In this document: positions 7,987-15,225 of the stretch, in pieces
How positions within the stretch are numbered: position 1 is the stretch's first letter
Layout: every line of letters begins with the position of its first letter
Assembly: GCA_958447915.1 (NCBI GenBank)
Contig: CAUDCB010000020.1
Coordinates: 1 to 19,829 of the forward strand
Source of the DNA: an uncultured Collinsella sp.
Lineage (GTDB): Bacteria; Actinomycetota; Coriobacteriia; Coriobacteriales; Coriobacteriaceae
Reading direction: 5' to 3'
DNA: 19,829 bases
Notes under the pieces: model-generated
What the model was told of the DNA's origin: nothing
What the model saw: only the letters and a program-made list of their open reading frames with translations
Database searches by the model: none
Position numbers and translations under genes: made by a program

Positions 7987-8307
7987 TTACAGATGCTTCT
8001 CCAGCAGCGCCTGCAGCCTCGCCTTGGGCAGAGCGCCAACCGAGCGGTCGACCTCCTCGCCGTTCTTAAAGACGATCAGCGTGGGGATGCTCATGACGCC
8101 AAACTTCATGGCCAGGTCCTGGTTGTCGTCGACGTTGCACTTGGCCACAGCCAGCTTGCCGGCCAGCTCGTCGGCAACCTCGTCTACGATGGGCGAGAGC
8201 GAGCGGCAGGGGCCGCACCACGGTGCCCAAAAATCGACCAGCACGGGCAGGCTGTCGCTAACGACGGAATCGAAGTTCTCGGGGGTAATCTGCTTAATGT
8301 CAGCCAT
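7987..8307 (-). CDS. trxA: Thioredoxin
   Basis: A 106-residue single-domain thioredoxin. It reduces cytoplasmic disulphides and is itself reduced by thioredoxin reductase. The active site is WCGPC (C31 and C34) in VDFWAPWCGPCRSLSP, and the cis-proline loop is seen in SIPTLIVFKNG. Length is typical. The ATG at 8305-8307 is preceded by GGAGGT at a good distance; a longer frame from 8391 would add 28 residues unrelated to the family and is not used. It is transcribed alone, divergently from the gene at 8444, and ends in the hairpin at 7843-7875. Confidence 0.95.
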   Translation of the reverse strand: MADIKQITPENFDSVVSDSLPVLVDFWAPWCGPCRSLSPIVDEVADELAGKLAVAKCNVDDNQDLAMKFGVMSIPTLIVFKNGEEVDRSVGALPKARLQALLEKHL

Positions 8308-8443
8308 GGTGACCTCCATAATGTGACGCGGCTTGGCCGCGTAAAACTCAGTACGACCGTGCTTATACCCAGCCGTCCGCAAAGCAACCACTCGCAGGCG
8401 GCTCTTTTATATAATGGTTGGCACGCAAACGATTGGAGAGCGC
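8308..8443. promoter_or_regulatory. Divergent promoter region between trxA and the gene at 8444
   Basis: On the plus strand a consensus TATAAT lies at 8410-8415, 28 bases before the ATG at 8444, with no clear -35. On the minus strand TATAAG (8362-8367) lies about 55 bases upstream of the trxA start, with only a poor -35 (TGGTTG at 8385-8390, 17-base spacer). The two promoters would be back to back. Confidence 0.45.
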
Positions 8444-9019
8444 ATGTCCACGTCACAAAGCCAGAAAAAAGAAGCCATCGCCCAGGCGGCCGAGCAGGAG
8501 CTCGCATCGCTCGTGGGTCGCGGCGTGCGTATCGCGGGCAACGCGTGCTCGCCGATCGTGCTGGTAAAAGGCGATTTGGACGAGGCCGAGCGTTCGGGTG
8601 GCGAGCTTGCCGCCGGCCCGGATGGCGCGGCGTTGCGCAAGGCGCTTGGGGCCATCGGCTACGCGCCCGAGGATTTTTGCGTGCTGGCAAGCGTCGCCGG
8701 CGTGGGTGACGGAGCGGTCGCGGTGGGCGAGACGCTGCCGTGCGAGCTGTTCCGTGAGGCGCTTGAGGCTTTGGACCCCGAGGCGGTGCTACTGCTCGAC
8801 AACAACGCGGCTGACGCCATGCGCGAGACCTACGCCGATATGCTCGTGGCGATCGATGACTTCGACACCGCCATGCTCAAGCCCGGCTTGGTCGCCCATG
8901 TGCAGGGTCGCCGCGTGCTCGCGCTCGACGGTTTTGAGGCGGCGCTCACTGACAAAGCCGCTAAGCAGCGCATGTGGGCCTACATCAAGCAGCTGACTCC
9001 GGCGGCCGCTCCGCTGTAG
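8444..9019 (+). CDS. Unrecognised protein, possibly a degenerate uracil-DNA-glycosylase-fold protein
   Basis: 191 residues, soluble, without signal peptide. I do not recognise it with confidence. Its middle resembles in outline the family 4/5 uracil-DNA glycosylase layout: a GGELAAGPDGAALRKALGAIGY stretch with a following aspartate and a VLASV strand recalls the segment after motif 1. EALDPEAVLLLDNNAADAM recalls the 'xxPKxIxxLGxxA' strand-helix. The catalytic GEAPG motif, the C-terminal HPS/T motif and the Fe-S cysteines of active enzymes are absent; only three Cys are present (in NACSP, DFCVL and LPCEL). If the fold is right, it is unlikely to be an active glycosylase. The ATG at 8444 has GGAG 5 bases upstream; the upstream in-frame ATG at 8414 overlaps the -10 and is rejected. 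Confidence 0.6.
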   Translation: MSTSQSQKKEAIAQAAEQELASLVGRGVRIAGNACSPIVLVKGDLDEAERSGGELAAGPDGAALRKALGAIGYAPEDFCVLASVAGVGDGAVAVGETLPCELFREALEALDPEAVLLLDNNAADAMRETYADMLVAIDDFDTAMLKPGLVAHVQGRRVLALDGFEAALTDKAAKQRMWAYIKQLTPAAAPL

Positions 9020-9093
9020 CGAGCCCGCGTCGACAAACGACCCCGAGCGGGCGAGCCGTACCCGCGGAACGCAAATCCGTCGCGCCCGCGCCC

Positions 9094-10371
9094 TTACATC
9101 ACAGCGCGCAGCTCAAACCGATCGCCGTTAATGCGGAACTGGCAGTTGCCGTTCATGCGCTCCACGGCGAGTTTAATGCTCTTGGTGCCAAAGCCGTGAC
9201 CGGCGTGCTGAGCCACGGGCATGCCGTCGACCATGTGCGGCGCCCGTCCAAATGTGTTGGAAACCGAAAGCAGCAGCTGCCCGTCCTCAAACCGCAGATC
9301 AAGATCGACAAAGCGCTTGCCCTCGGGGGCGGTGCTCGCCGCGGCAATGGCGTTTTCCAGGGCATTCGAAAGCACGCTGAACAGGTCGACATCGGCCACA
9401 TGCACGCTCTGGGGCACGGCGGCGCGCAGGTCGGCGGTGATGCCGTGCGCGTTGATGTCCGCGGAAAGCGACGAGAGCGCAATGTTGACCGTTTCGTTGG
9501 CGCAGTAGCGGCGCACGGCGGTGCGGTCGTTGGTCTCGCAGAGCGCGTCGATGCGCTCGAGTGCCTCATCGGTGTGACCCTCTTCGATCAGGGCCGCTAG
9601 ACCGCGCAGGTAGTGGCGCATGTCGTGACGGAGAACCGAGAGCTCGCGTCCCGACTGGCGCCAGGCTTCGAGCTCTTTGATGGCCGCGCTGTCGCGGGTC
9701 GCGAGCATCCAGCGCTCGCGCTCGGCGATTTCCTTTGCCTCGTATTCGCGAAGGTAGACGGCAAGAAACATAAGGTAGAACGCGCAGAGGGCGAACGCCA
9801 AAAACTCAACGGTTACCACCGAGCCCGAGTGGAAGAGCGTGGTGTAGACGTTGGTGGCGTAGTCGAAGATGTAGTAGACGAGCGGCAGGATGAGCAGAAT
9901 CTCCAGCTCGGTGGGGCTTTTGATCGCCAGGCGGGGGCCGATGTCGCTTGCCCAATGCAATAAGACGGCAAAGACGCCGAGCGTGGTGATGATACGCGCC
10001 ACGTAGTACGCGACCTGCGAATCGGTGGCGGCGAATGCGGCGATGCCCATCCAGTTGCTAAACTGGCAGCTCAGGTAGGCACTGGTAACGCCCAGGATGG
10101 CGAGCAGCGGACTCAGGCGATAGCGTACGCACAGGTAGACGACAAGCGGCAGATGCACGACGAGCGGATAGGCCTGTCGGGCGAAAAGCTCGCCGCCAAC
10201 GGCGTTGGCGAGGCCGAATGCGCATCCGGTTGCGGCGCCGACCCCCACCAGCTCGAGCGAATGGCGGCCGTTGATCTCGACACCGCACAGAGCCGCCGAG
10301 GCAAAGACGCCAAAGAGCAATGTCGTCGCATGGTGGATTGCCCAAAGTACCAGTTCTGCCGAGGAAAGCAT
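9094..10371 (-). CDS. Agr-like sensor histidine kinase (GHKL family)
   Basis: 425 residues. About six hydrophobic segments fill residues 5-205, followed by a short coiled linker and a cytoplasmic kinase. The putative phosphorylated histidine lies in LSVLRHDMRHYLRGL (H249 or H253), the form seen in the AgrC/HPK10 group. The N box is VLSNALENAIAA (about 333-344) and the G box is GHGFGTKSI (about 391-399). It would sense an extracellular or membrane signal and phosphorylate the LytTR regulator encoded just upstream. The start ATG (10369-10371) overlaps the regulator's stop by one base (TGATG) and has GGGAGG upstream, so the two are translationally coupled. No agrB/agrD-like peptide genes are visible nearby, so the signal is unknown. 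Confidence 0.9.
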   Translation of the reverse strand: MLSSAELVLWAIHHATTLLFGVFASAALCGVEINGRHSLELVGVGAATGCAFGLANAVGGELFARQAYPLVVHLPLVVYLCVRYRLSPLLAILGVTSAYLSCQFSNWMGIAAFAATDSQVAYYVARIITTLGVFAVLLHWASDIGPRLAIKSPTELEILLILPLVYYIFDYATNVYTTLFHSGSVVTVEFLAFALCAFYLMFLAVYLREYEAKEIAERERWMLATRDSAAIKELEAWRQSGRELSVLRHDMRHYLRGLAALIEEGHTDEALERIDALCETNDRTAVRRYCANETVNIALSSLSADINAHGITADLRAAVPQSVHVADVDLFSVLSNALENAIAAASTAPEGKRFVDLDLRFEDGQLLLSVSNTFGRAPHMVDGMPVAQHAGHGFGTKSIKLAVERMNGNCQFRINGDRFELRAVM

Positions 10372-11093
10372 CAGCGCCTCCCGCCCTCGAACCGTGCCGC
10401 AAAGTAGGCATCCTGGAATCCCTGCTTGCAGCTGCGCGCCAGCGGGATGCACGCGCCCGAGCGCATGACGATTTCCGTGCGGTTAAAGTGGTCGATGTTG
10501 CGCAGATTGACCTGGTAGCTGCGGTGGCATTTAAAGAAGGTCGCGTTTTGGGCCAGTCGGTCCTCGATGCTGCGGAACGGCTCGAGCGCCTCGATATCGC
10601 GGCCATCGCGCAGGTGGAAGATCACGTGCTTGTTGCGAGCCTCGGCATATTCGATATCGGATAGGCGCAGGGCATGGTAGCCAAAGGACGTTTTGATGAC
10701 GAGCTCGTCGGTCGCTGCCGGACGCAGGCTCGACAGCTCGTCGAGCAGTTGCGCCAAGCGCTCGTAGGTCACGGGTTTGAGCAGGTAGTCGAAGGCGCGG
10801 ACCTCGTAGGACTCAAGCGCGAATTCGGGCGATGAGGTCAGAAACACCAAGCGTACGGCGGTATCGGATTGGCGCAGCTCGCGGGCGGTGTCCATGCCGT
10901 TGACGAGCGGCATGATCATGTCGAGCATGATAATGTCGGCGCGCGATGCGGCATGGCGTGCCAGCAGGTCCTCGCCGCGCGTAACGAGCGCAACATCGAC
11001 TGCCGTACCCGTCTCGGCAGACCAGCGGTTGACCATGCGGTGCAGGTTATCTAGAAAGGCGACGTCGTCGTCGCAGGCGATGATTTTGAGCAT
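10371..11093 (-). CDS. LytTR-family response regulator
   Basis: 240 residues, the usual size of AgrA/LytR-type regulators. Residues 1-120 are a receiver domain with the acidic pair in ACDDD, phospho-acceptor D58 in DIIMLDMIMP, a Thr/Ser switch in VFLTSS and K106 in LLKPV. Residues about 128-235 are a LytTR DNA-binding domain (YHALRLSDIEYAEARNKHVIFH, FFKCHRSYQVNLRNI). It should be activated by the kinase encoded downstream and bind direct repeats at target promoters. AAGGGGG lies upstream of the ATG at 11091-11093; a longer frame to 11180 adds 29 non-homologous residues. Confidence 0.92.
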   Translation of the reverse strand: MLKIIACDDDVAFLDNLHRMVNRWSAETGTAVDVALVTRGEDLLARHAASRADIIMLDMIMPLVNGMDTARELRQSDTAVRLVFLTSSPEFALESYEVRAFDYLLKPVTYERLAQLLDELSSLRPAATDELVIKTSFGYHALRLSDIEYAEARNKHVIFHLRDGRDIEALEPFRSIEDRLAQNATFFKCHRSYQVNLRNIDHFNRTEIVMRSGACIPLARSCKQGFQDAYFAARFEGGRR

Positions 11094-11335
11094 ATTGGGC
11101 CCCCTTAGTACCTCGATTTTGCCACATCGTGCACGCGCCACCCGCGGGGGTGCGTTCCGTTTGCGCCTCACGGTACGCAACTCGCGCCGAGCAGCAGGGT
11201 GTCAAAACATGCGGTTGCACAACACCAGGTGGATATATATGTCAATTTGAGCTGACGGCTGGCGAGGGAGCATGCCGGCCGCCAGTGCCAAGCGATATCG
11301 GACATCGCGAAAGCATAGGGGTAAAGGGAGCTGTG
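11094..11335. promoter_or_regulatory. Divergent intergenic region with repeated TTGACA
   Basis: 242 bases separate the response regulator (-) from the small secreted protein (+). On the minus strand TTGACA occurs twice, at 11240-11245 and 11200-11205, 40 bases apart, each with AT-rich flanks, but no good -10 sits 17 bases downstream of either. A GGATATATATG stretch (11231-11241) is the most AT-rich point and could be a -10 for the plus strand. These are candidate promoter or LytTR-binding elements only. Confidence 0.3.
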
Positions 11336-11683
11336 ATGAGGGAGAAGAAGATGGGGATGCGCGCTGTGTTGACTCGTCTGCTGAGCATCGCCACCGTGGC
11401 ATGCGCACTCGTGGCGACGCCAGCGGTGGCCAGCGCCGAGACTCAGATCATGCCAGACGGGGTGAAGGCGGAGGTGCTGCCGCTTACGCAGGCCAACAAC
11501 GAATCCATCCAAATCTCCGAGCCGGGCAGTTACGTACTTAAGACGGCTGAGGGTAAGGTCACGCCATCTTCGGGTTGCACCATCGACGCGCCGGATGCGT
11601 CTCGGATTAATCCTGTGAGGATCTACATCGATGGCACGGTCTACGTGAACGATAAGATTAACTGGCGGGTTGAGCAAACTTGA
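11336..11683 (+). CDS. Small secreted protein, probably a truncated remnant of a larger exported protein
   Basis: 115 residues with a clear Sec signal peptide: basic MREKKMGMR, a hydrophobic core to about residue 28, and a VASA/E cleavage site after residue 34. The mature part of about 80 residues is beta-rich and ends in VRIYIDGTVYVNDKINWRVEQT. That ending resembles the first strands of right-handed beta-helix secreted proteins and breaks off abruptly. The same frame continues after the TGA with WLFNIKQGSN, which fits the next strand, until TAA at 11750. So the TGA may be a premature stop. GGGAG 5 bases upstream supports the ATG at 11336. Function unknown; it may still be expressed as a short exported peptide. 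Confidence 0.6.
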   Translation: MREKKMGMRAVLTRLLSIATVACALVATPAVASAETQIMPDGVKAEVLPLTQANNESIQISEPGSYVLKTAEGKVTPSSGCTIDAPDASRINPVRIYIDGTVYVNDKINWRVEQT

Positions 11684-11752
11684 TGGCTGTTCAACATCAA
11701 ACAGGGTAGCAATATGCCCTCAATGTTGCACGAAGCGCCAGCTGCAACATAA

Positions 11753-11971
11753 ACGGCGGCGATTCGCGAGCGGACGGATCGTCGCGCGTTTCGCGGCAGC
11801 GAGCAGTCGCTTGGTATCCAACTGGCAAATGACGAGCTCGCGAAACTGCTCGAGGTCCCTCTCGCCGAGCCCCTCTTCAATCTGAGGGGCAGGTATCGCG
11901 ATCAATTCAACAAGCCGCTGTACGTGGGGCAGCAATATATCATCGGGTCGCGATACACCTTTTCGATGTAG
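11753..11971 (+). pseudogene. C-terminal remnant of a GntR-type regulator (UTRA domain)
   Basis: A frame of 72 residues opens directly after TAA 11750-11752 with no start codon or ribosome binding site, and ends at TAG 11969-11971. It reads as the end of a UTRA ligand-binding domain: AIRERTDRRAF, LANDELAKLLEVPLAEPLF, then LRGRYRDQFNKPLY and a terminal VGQQYIIGSRYTFSM. The Y-x-G-x-RY-x-F ending is typical of UTRA proteins. The DNA-binding winged helix and most of the UTRA domain are missing, so this is the tail of a lost GntR-family sugar regulator. The family call comes from motif recognition and would need a profile search. Confidence 0.55.
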
Positions 11972-11975
11972 CGTC

Positions 11976-11993
11976 GCGAAGGGCGCCCTTCGC
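11976..11993. terminator. Perfect 18-bp palindrome after the UTRA remnant
   Basis: GCGAAGGGCGCCCTTCGC is a perfect palindrome 4 bases after the UTRA-remnant stop codon. As RNA it could form a GC-rich hairpin and end transcription of the former regulator gene, but no T tract follows. It could instead be an operator left from the old locus. Confidence 0.4.
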
Positions 11994-12395
11994 CGTTGCG
12001 GCGCACGAGTGGATTCAGGAGAACCATCATCATGGTCCAAGGAGCCTTCCCTTCAAAGCCGTCATCTTCGATATGGACGGCGTCATCGTCGATACCGAGG
12101 CGTATTACCAGATCGAGCAGCGCGAGTTCTTCGAGGAATTCGGCATCGAGGTGAGCGACGAGGAGCTGTTGGCGACCGTGGGCGCCTCGTTCCAGTCGTT
12201 CCAGCGCTCCCTCGTCGACTGGTTGGGCCGCATCGGGCGCGTGGTGACGCCGGACGAGGCCCTGCGCATCTATCGGGATTGGAAGAACGGGCGCGAGGTC
12301 GATTACGCCGCACTGATGAATCCCGGCGTGCACGAGGTCTTGGCGGGTCTCAAAGAGCGCGGCGAGCGCCACACGCACGCCGCGCGCTCGTTTTC

Positions 12396-12409
12396 GGCAA
12401 ACGCTTTCC
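12396..12409 (+). promoter_or_regulatory. cre/LacI-operator-like site
   Basis: GGCAAACGCTTTCC matches 11 of 14 positions of the Gram-positive catabolite-response consensus TGWAARCGNTWNCW, with the central AAACG.TTT. It lies about 25 bases before the proposed -35 of the PTS regulator gene. It overlaps an imperfect hairpin CTTTCCTTC/GAAGGGAAAAG (12404-12426). It would suit a LacI/CcpA-type repressor; chance occurrence is possible. Confidence 0.35.
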
Positions 12410-12433
12410 TTCTCGGAAGGGAAAAGCCGGGTA

Positions 12434-12463
12434 TAGAACCCGTCCCATCGCCGCTGGTATCAT
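12434..12463 (+). promoter_or_regulatory. Putative promoter of the PTS locus
   Basis: TAGAAC (12434-12439), an 18-base spacer and TATCAT (12458-12463) preceded by TG (extended -10, TGGTATCAT). The ATG of the LicR-like activator follows 26 bases after the -10, with AGGAGG at 12475-12480. The -35 is weak, which suits an activated promoter. Confidence 0.45.
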
Positions 12464-12489
12464 AGCTAGGCGAAAGGAGGTCAAAGCCG

Positions 12490-14436
12490 ATGGACGTGCA
12501 GCTGGCGCGATTTGCGCTCCACATCATGGAGCACGAGGGCATCAAGCCCGCTGAGCTTGCCGAGGCGTTCGGCGTGAGCGTTCGTACCGTGCGCAACCAT
12601 GTGCAGGCGGTCAATCGCAGCCTTGAGGGCGTCGCGTCTATCGACCTTGCGCGCGGGCGGGGCTATACCGTTTCCGTCGCCGACGAGCAGGCGCTTGATG
12701 CGATATTCGAGCAGGCGCGCAAGCAGCGGCGTGCGTCGTTGCCCCAGACGGCCGAGGCCCGCGTCTCCTATCTCCTCAACGATTTGCTCTCGCGCAGTGA
12801 TTACATCGCCATCGACACACTGGCGAGCGTACTTTATGTATCCCGGACGAGCATATCGAACGATTTGAAACAGGTCGAGGAGCGCTTGGCGCAGTTTGGC
12901 CTCGCCATCGACAGGCGCAGCCATCATGGCATCAAGGTCATCGGATCCGAGATGGCCAAGCGTCTGTGCCTCGCGAGCCTCGCCATGGAGGGCTCGGATG
13001 AGCTGAAGGGCGCGGCGCGCCTCTCGGTCGACGCCGAGGCGTATCGTGCGCTGTTCGACGTGGTTTCCGATTGCGTCGACGACGTGACGACCGAGGAACG
13101 CTTCGCCATCAACTCGGTCGCCTACCGCAACCTCATCACGCATATCGTCATCGCTTTGTTGCGGATACGCGAAGGTTGCTATGTGCCCATGGAGGGCGAG
13201 CAGCTCACCGAGATTCGGAAGTCCCCGAGTTTCCCGATTGCCCGGCGCATCTCCGATGCCATCGGCGCACGCACCGGCGTCGTTTTGCCCGACGAGGAGG
13301 TCGCCTATATCGCCATCCATCTGGCGGGCAAGCGCCTGCTCGGGGATTTCGATGCCGGGGATGATCAGGAGGCGGGGCTTGTCATCTCGGATGAGGTGTG
13401 GGATGTCGTGACGGGCATGCTCGACGCGGTGTGGCGCACGTTCCGATTCGACTTGAGGCACGATTTGGAGCTGCGCATGAATCTCGCGCGCCATCTCGTG
13501 CCGCTCGAGGTGCGCTTGCATCACCATCTGCATCTCGATAATCCCATCTTGGGGGACATCAAGTCGCGTTTTCCGCTTGCCTATTCCATGGCCGTCGAGG
13601 CGGGCTCCTCGTTGGCGGCGCATTATGAAGCTGAGCTTTCCGAGGAAGAGATTGGCTACATCGCTCTCTCCTTCGCCTTGGCGCTCGAGCGCCAAAAGAC
13701 CGATGCCCCCAAGAAACGCATTCTGGTGGTCTGTGCCTCGGGCTCGGGCAGCGCCCGGCTGCTGGAGCACCGCTATCGTCAGGAGTTCGGTTCGTACGTC
13801 GAGCATATCGAGACATGCGATGCCGCCCACGTGCGCTTCGTCGACTTCTCGCGCATCGACTATGTGTTCACGACGGTTCCGCTTGCCGAGGAGGTGCCGG
13901 TCCCGGTACGCCAAGTGGGCTATTTTCTGGACGCGGCAGAGGTGAGCGACGTGCGTGAAATCCTGCTTTCCGATTCGCGGCGGTCGGATGCCCGCCCGCT
14001 GTTCTGCGAGGAGCTTTTTCTGCCGCATGCGTCGTGCTCGACGCCCGAGGAGGCAATCGAGCTGCTGGTCGGCAAGGCCTCGCGCGTCTACGACCTTTCG
14101 CCCGATTTCCTCGATTTGGTGTATCGCCGCGAGCAGACGGCTCCGACGGCATTCGGCAACCGGGTCGCCATGCCGCACCCGCTCGAAGCGGCGAGCACGC
14201 AGAGCTTCGTGGCCCTCGCCCTCACCGACGAACCCATCATCTGGGGAGGTCGCGAGGTGCAGGCGGTGTTCCTCGTCTCAATCGCCCGCGATGCGACCGA
14301 CGTCTCCGAGGGCTTCTTCTCGGCGATGTCTGAGCTGGTTTTGAGCGAGGCGTTCATCGACCGCCTGCTTTCCGAGCGCTCTTGGCAGACGCTCATCGAG
14401 TTGGTCGATCCCATCGAGTCGTGCTCCGCACGATAG
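12490..14436 (+). CDS. PRD-containing transcriptional activator with PTS IIB and IIA domains (LicR/MtlR type)
   Basis: 648 residues, the usual size. The domain order is an N-terminal HTH (about 1-60), an Mga-like HTH (about 85-150, DTLASVLYVSRTSISNDL), PRD1 (about 185-290), PRD2 (about 300-402), a IIB-like domain with C415 in VVCASGSGSARLL, and a IIA (fructose/mannitol type) domain with H563 in GNRVAMPHP. Such proteins activate PTS operons when sugar is being taken up and are controlled by phosphorylation of the PRD histidines and the IIB cysteine. H218 and H277 of PRD1 and H335 of PRD2 are present. In PRD2 the usual second His (Y-x-A-L-H-F) is Ser394 (YIALSFALALE). AGGAGG 9 bases upstream fixes the start. 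It heads the PTS locus and probably controls it. Confidence 0.92.
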   Translation: MDVQLARFALHIMEHEGIKPAELAEAFGVSVRTVRNHVQAVNRSLEGVASIDLARGRGYTVSVADEQALDAIFEQARKQRRASLPQTAEARVSYLLNDLLSRSDYIAIDTLASVLYVSRTSISNDLKQVEERLAQFGLAIDRRSHHGIKVIGSEMAKRLCLASLAMEGSDELKGAARLSVDAEAYRALFDVVSDCVDDVTTEERFAINSVAYRNLITHIVIALLRIREGCYVPMEGEQLTEIRKSPSFPIARRISDAIGARTGVVLPDEEVAYIAIHLAGKRLLGDFDAGDDQEAGLVISDEVWDVVTGMLDAVWRTFRFDLRHDLELRMNLARHLVPLEVRLHHHLHLDNPILGDIKSRFPLAYSMAVEAGSSLAAHYEAELSEEEIGYIALSFALALERQKTDAPKKRILVVCASGSGSARLLEHRYRQEFGSYVEHIETCDAAHVRFVDFSRIDYVFTTVPLAEEVPVPVRQVGYFLDAAEVSDVREILLSDSRRSDARPLFCEELFLPHASCSTPEEAIELLVGKASRVYDLSPDFLDLVYRREQTAPTAFGNRVAMPHPLEAASTQSFVALALTDEPIIWGGREVQAVFLVSIARDATDVSEGFFSAMSELVLSEAFIDRLLSERSWQTLIELVDPIESCSAR

Positions 14437-14487
14437 CCCATACGTTTTTCATTGAGATATTTGCAAACCGAGAGGGAGGTGAAAACC

Positions 14488-14823
14488 ATGGCAGAGGAGG
14501 AACAGAGCACCGAGATGATCTCCTTCGGCATCATCGCTTCGGCGGGTCAGGCGCGCAGCCTCGCCTTCGAGGCGCTGAAGAAGGCCAAGGAGCATGATTT
14601 CGAGGCGGCGAAGGCCCTGCTCGAGCAGAGCAAGGAGGCCGCGCTCGAGGCCCATCACGTGCAGACCCAGCTTCTTTCCAAGGAGGCTTCGGGCGACCAT
14701 ACCGTCGTCGACGTGATGCTCGTGCACGCCCAGGACCATCTCATGACCTCGATGCTCGCGCAGGAGCTGGTCGAGGAGATCGTGAATGTGTATCGCGAGC
14801 TCGACGCGACGCGCGCCGAGTAA
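14488..14823 (+). CDS. PTS IIA component, lactose/cellobiose family
   Basis: 111 residues, typical of LacF/ChbA three-helix IIA proteins. The phosphorylated histidine is expected to be H80 in VMLVHAQDHLMTSMLAQEL, the family signature. It accepts phosphate from HPr and passes it to the IIB encoded next. AGGGAGGT is 7 bases before the ATG at 14488; an upstream in-frame ATG at 14452 lacks a ribosome binding site and precedes the family start. It lies 51 bases after the regulator gene and 71 before IIB, in one operon. Confidence 0.93.
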   Translation: MAEEEQSTEMISFGIIASAGQARSLAFEALKKAKEHDFEAAKALLEQSKEAALEAHHVQTQLLSKEASGDHTVVDVMLVHAQDHLMTSMLAQELVEEIVNVYRELDATRAE

Positions 14824-14894
14824 TGCGGGCGGGATGGCGCGCTCAAGGCCGCCGTCTTTGTTGATACGACCGTTATGCAAGGAGAATCAAAACA

Positions 14895-15191
14895 ATGAAG
14901 GTATTGCTGGTTTGCGCCATGGGGATGTCCACGAGCATTCTCATGAAGAAGCTTGAGAAGTATGCCGCTGAGCAGGGGATCAATTTCAGCATCGCCGCCC
15001 AGAGCGTCAACACGTACAAGACGGTCTGCCATGAGTATGACTGCATCCTCATGGGTCCGCAGATTTCCTATCAGAAGGACAACATCGCCGCCGAGTCCGG
15101 CATGCCGGTCGCCGTCATTCCGCCGACCGATTACGGCACGGGCAACTGCGCCAATATCATGAAGCTCGTCGAGTCTCTCGTCCAGGGCTAG
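14895..15191 (+). CDS. PTS IIB component, lactose/cellobiose family
   Basis: 98 residues. The phospho-acceptor is C7 in MKVLLVCAMGMSTSILMKK, the P-loop-like motif of cellobiose/lactose IIB. GPQISYQK and a C-terminal helix match the family. It transfers phosphate from IIA to the incoming sugar bound by IIC. GGAG lies about 10 bases before the ATG. IIC follows after 34 bases. Confidence 0.94.
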   Translation: MKVLLVCAMGMSTSILMKKLEKYAAEQGINFSIAAQSVNTYKTVCHEYDCILMGPQISYQKDNIAAESGMPVAVIPPTDYGTGNCANIMKLVESLVQG

Positions 15192-15225
15192 ATACCCGTC
15201 TCGATCGAAGAGAAACGGAACACCA

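Larger units (their letters stand above)
12052..12465 (+). pseudogene. HAD-family phosphatase/phosphomutase, broken at both ends
   Basis: The frame begins FKAVIFDMDGVIVDTEAYY, the catalytic motif I of HAD subfamily I enzymes (beta-phosphoglucomutase and phosphoglycolate phosphatase type, D-x-D nucleophile and acid). It continues through the helical cap to MNPGVHEVLAGLKERGER, where motif II (LASSS-like) should follow. Instead the protein turns into unrelated HTHAARSFSANAF and stops at 12465; motifs II and III are gone. There is no start codon in frame before motif I. The ATG at 12032 with AGGAG upstream is in another frame, so a one-base loss near 12040-12052 is likely. The intact enzyme would have about 215 residues. 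Its 3' end now overlaps the promoter of the downstream regulator. Confidence 0.8.

Noticed and set aside
9020..9093. GCCCGC/GCGGGC repeat as terminator between the convergent genes at 9019 and 9094
   Set aside because: Only 6 bp with a long loop and no T tract; not convincing in DNA this rich in GC.
12428..12442. CGGGT-ATAGA-ACCCG hairpin as antiterminator (RAT) target
   Set aside because: It overlaps the proposed -35 and would not be in the transcript; the regulator is a DNA-binding PRD type rather than a BglG/LicT RNA-binding antiterminator.
12481..14178. 565-codon open frame on the minus strand
   Set aside because: Antisense to the PRD regulator, whose domains and ribosome binding site are clear; the minus frame shows no family features.
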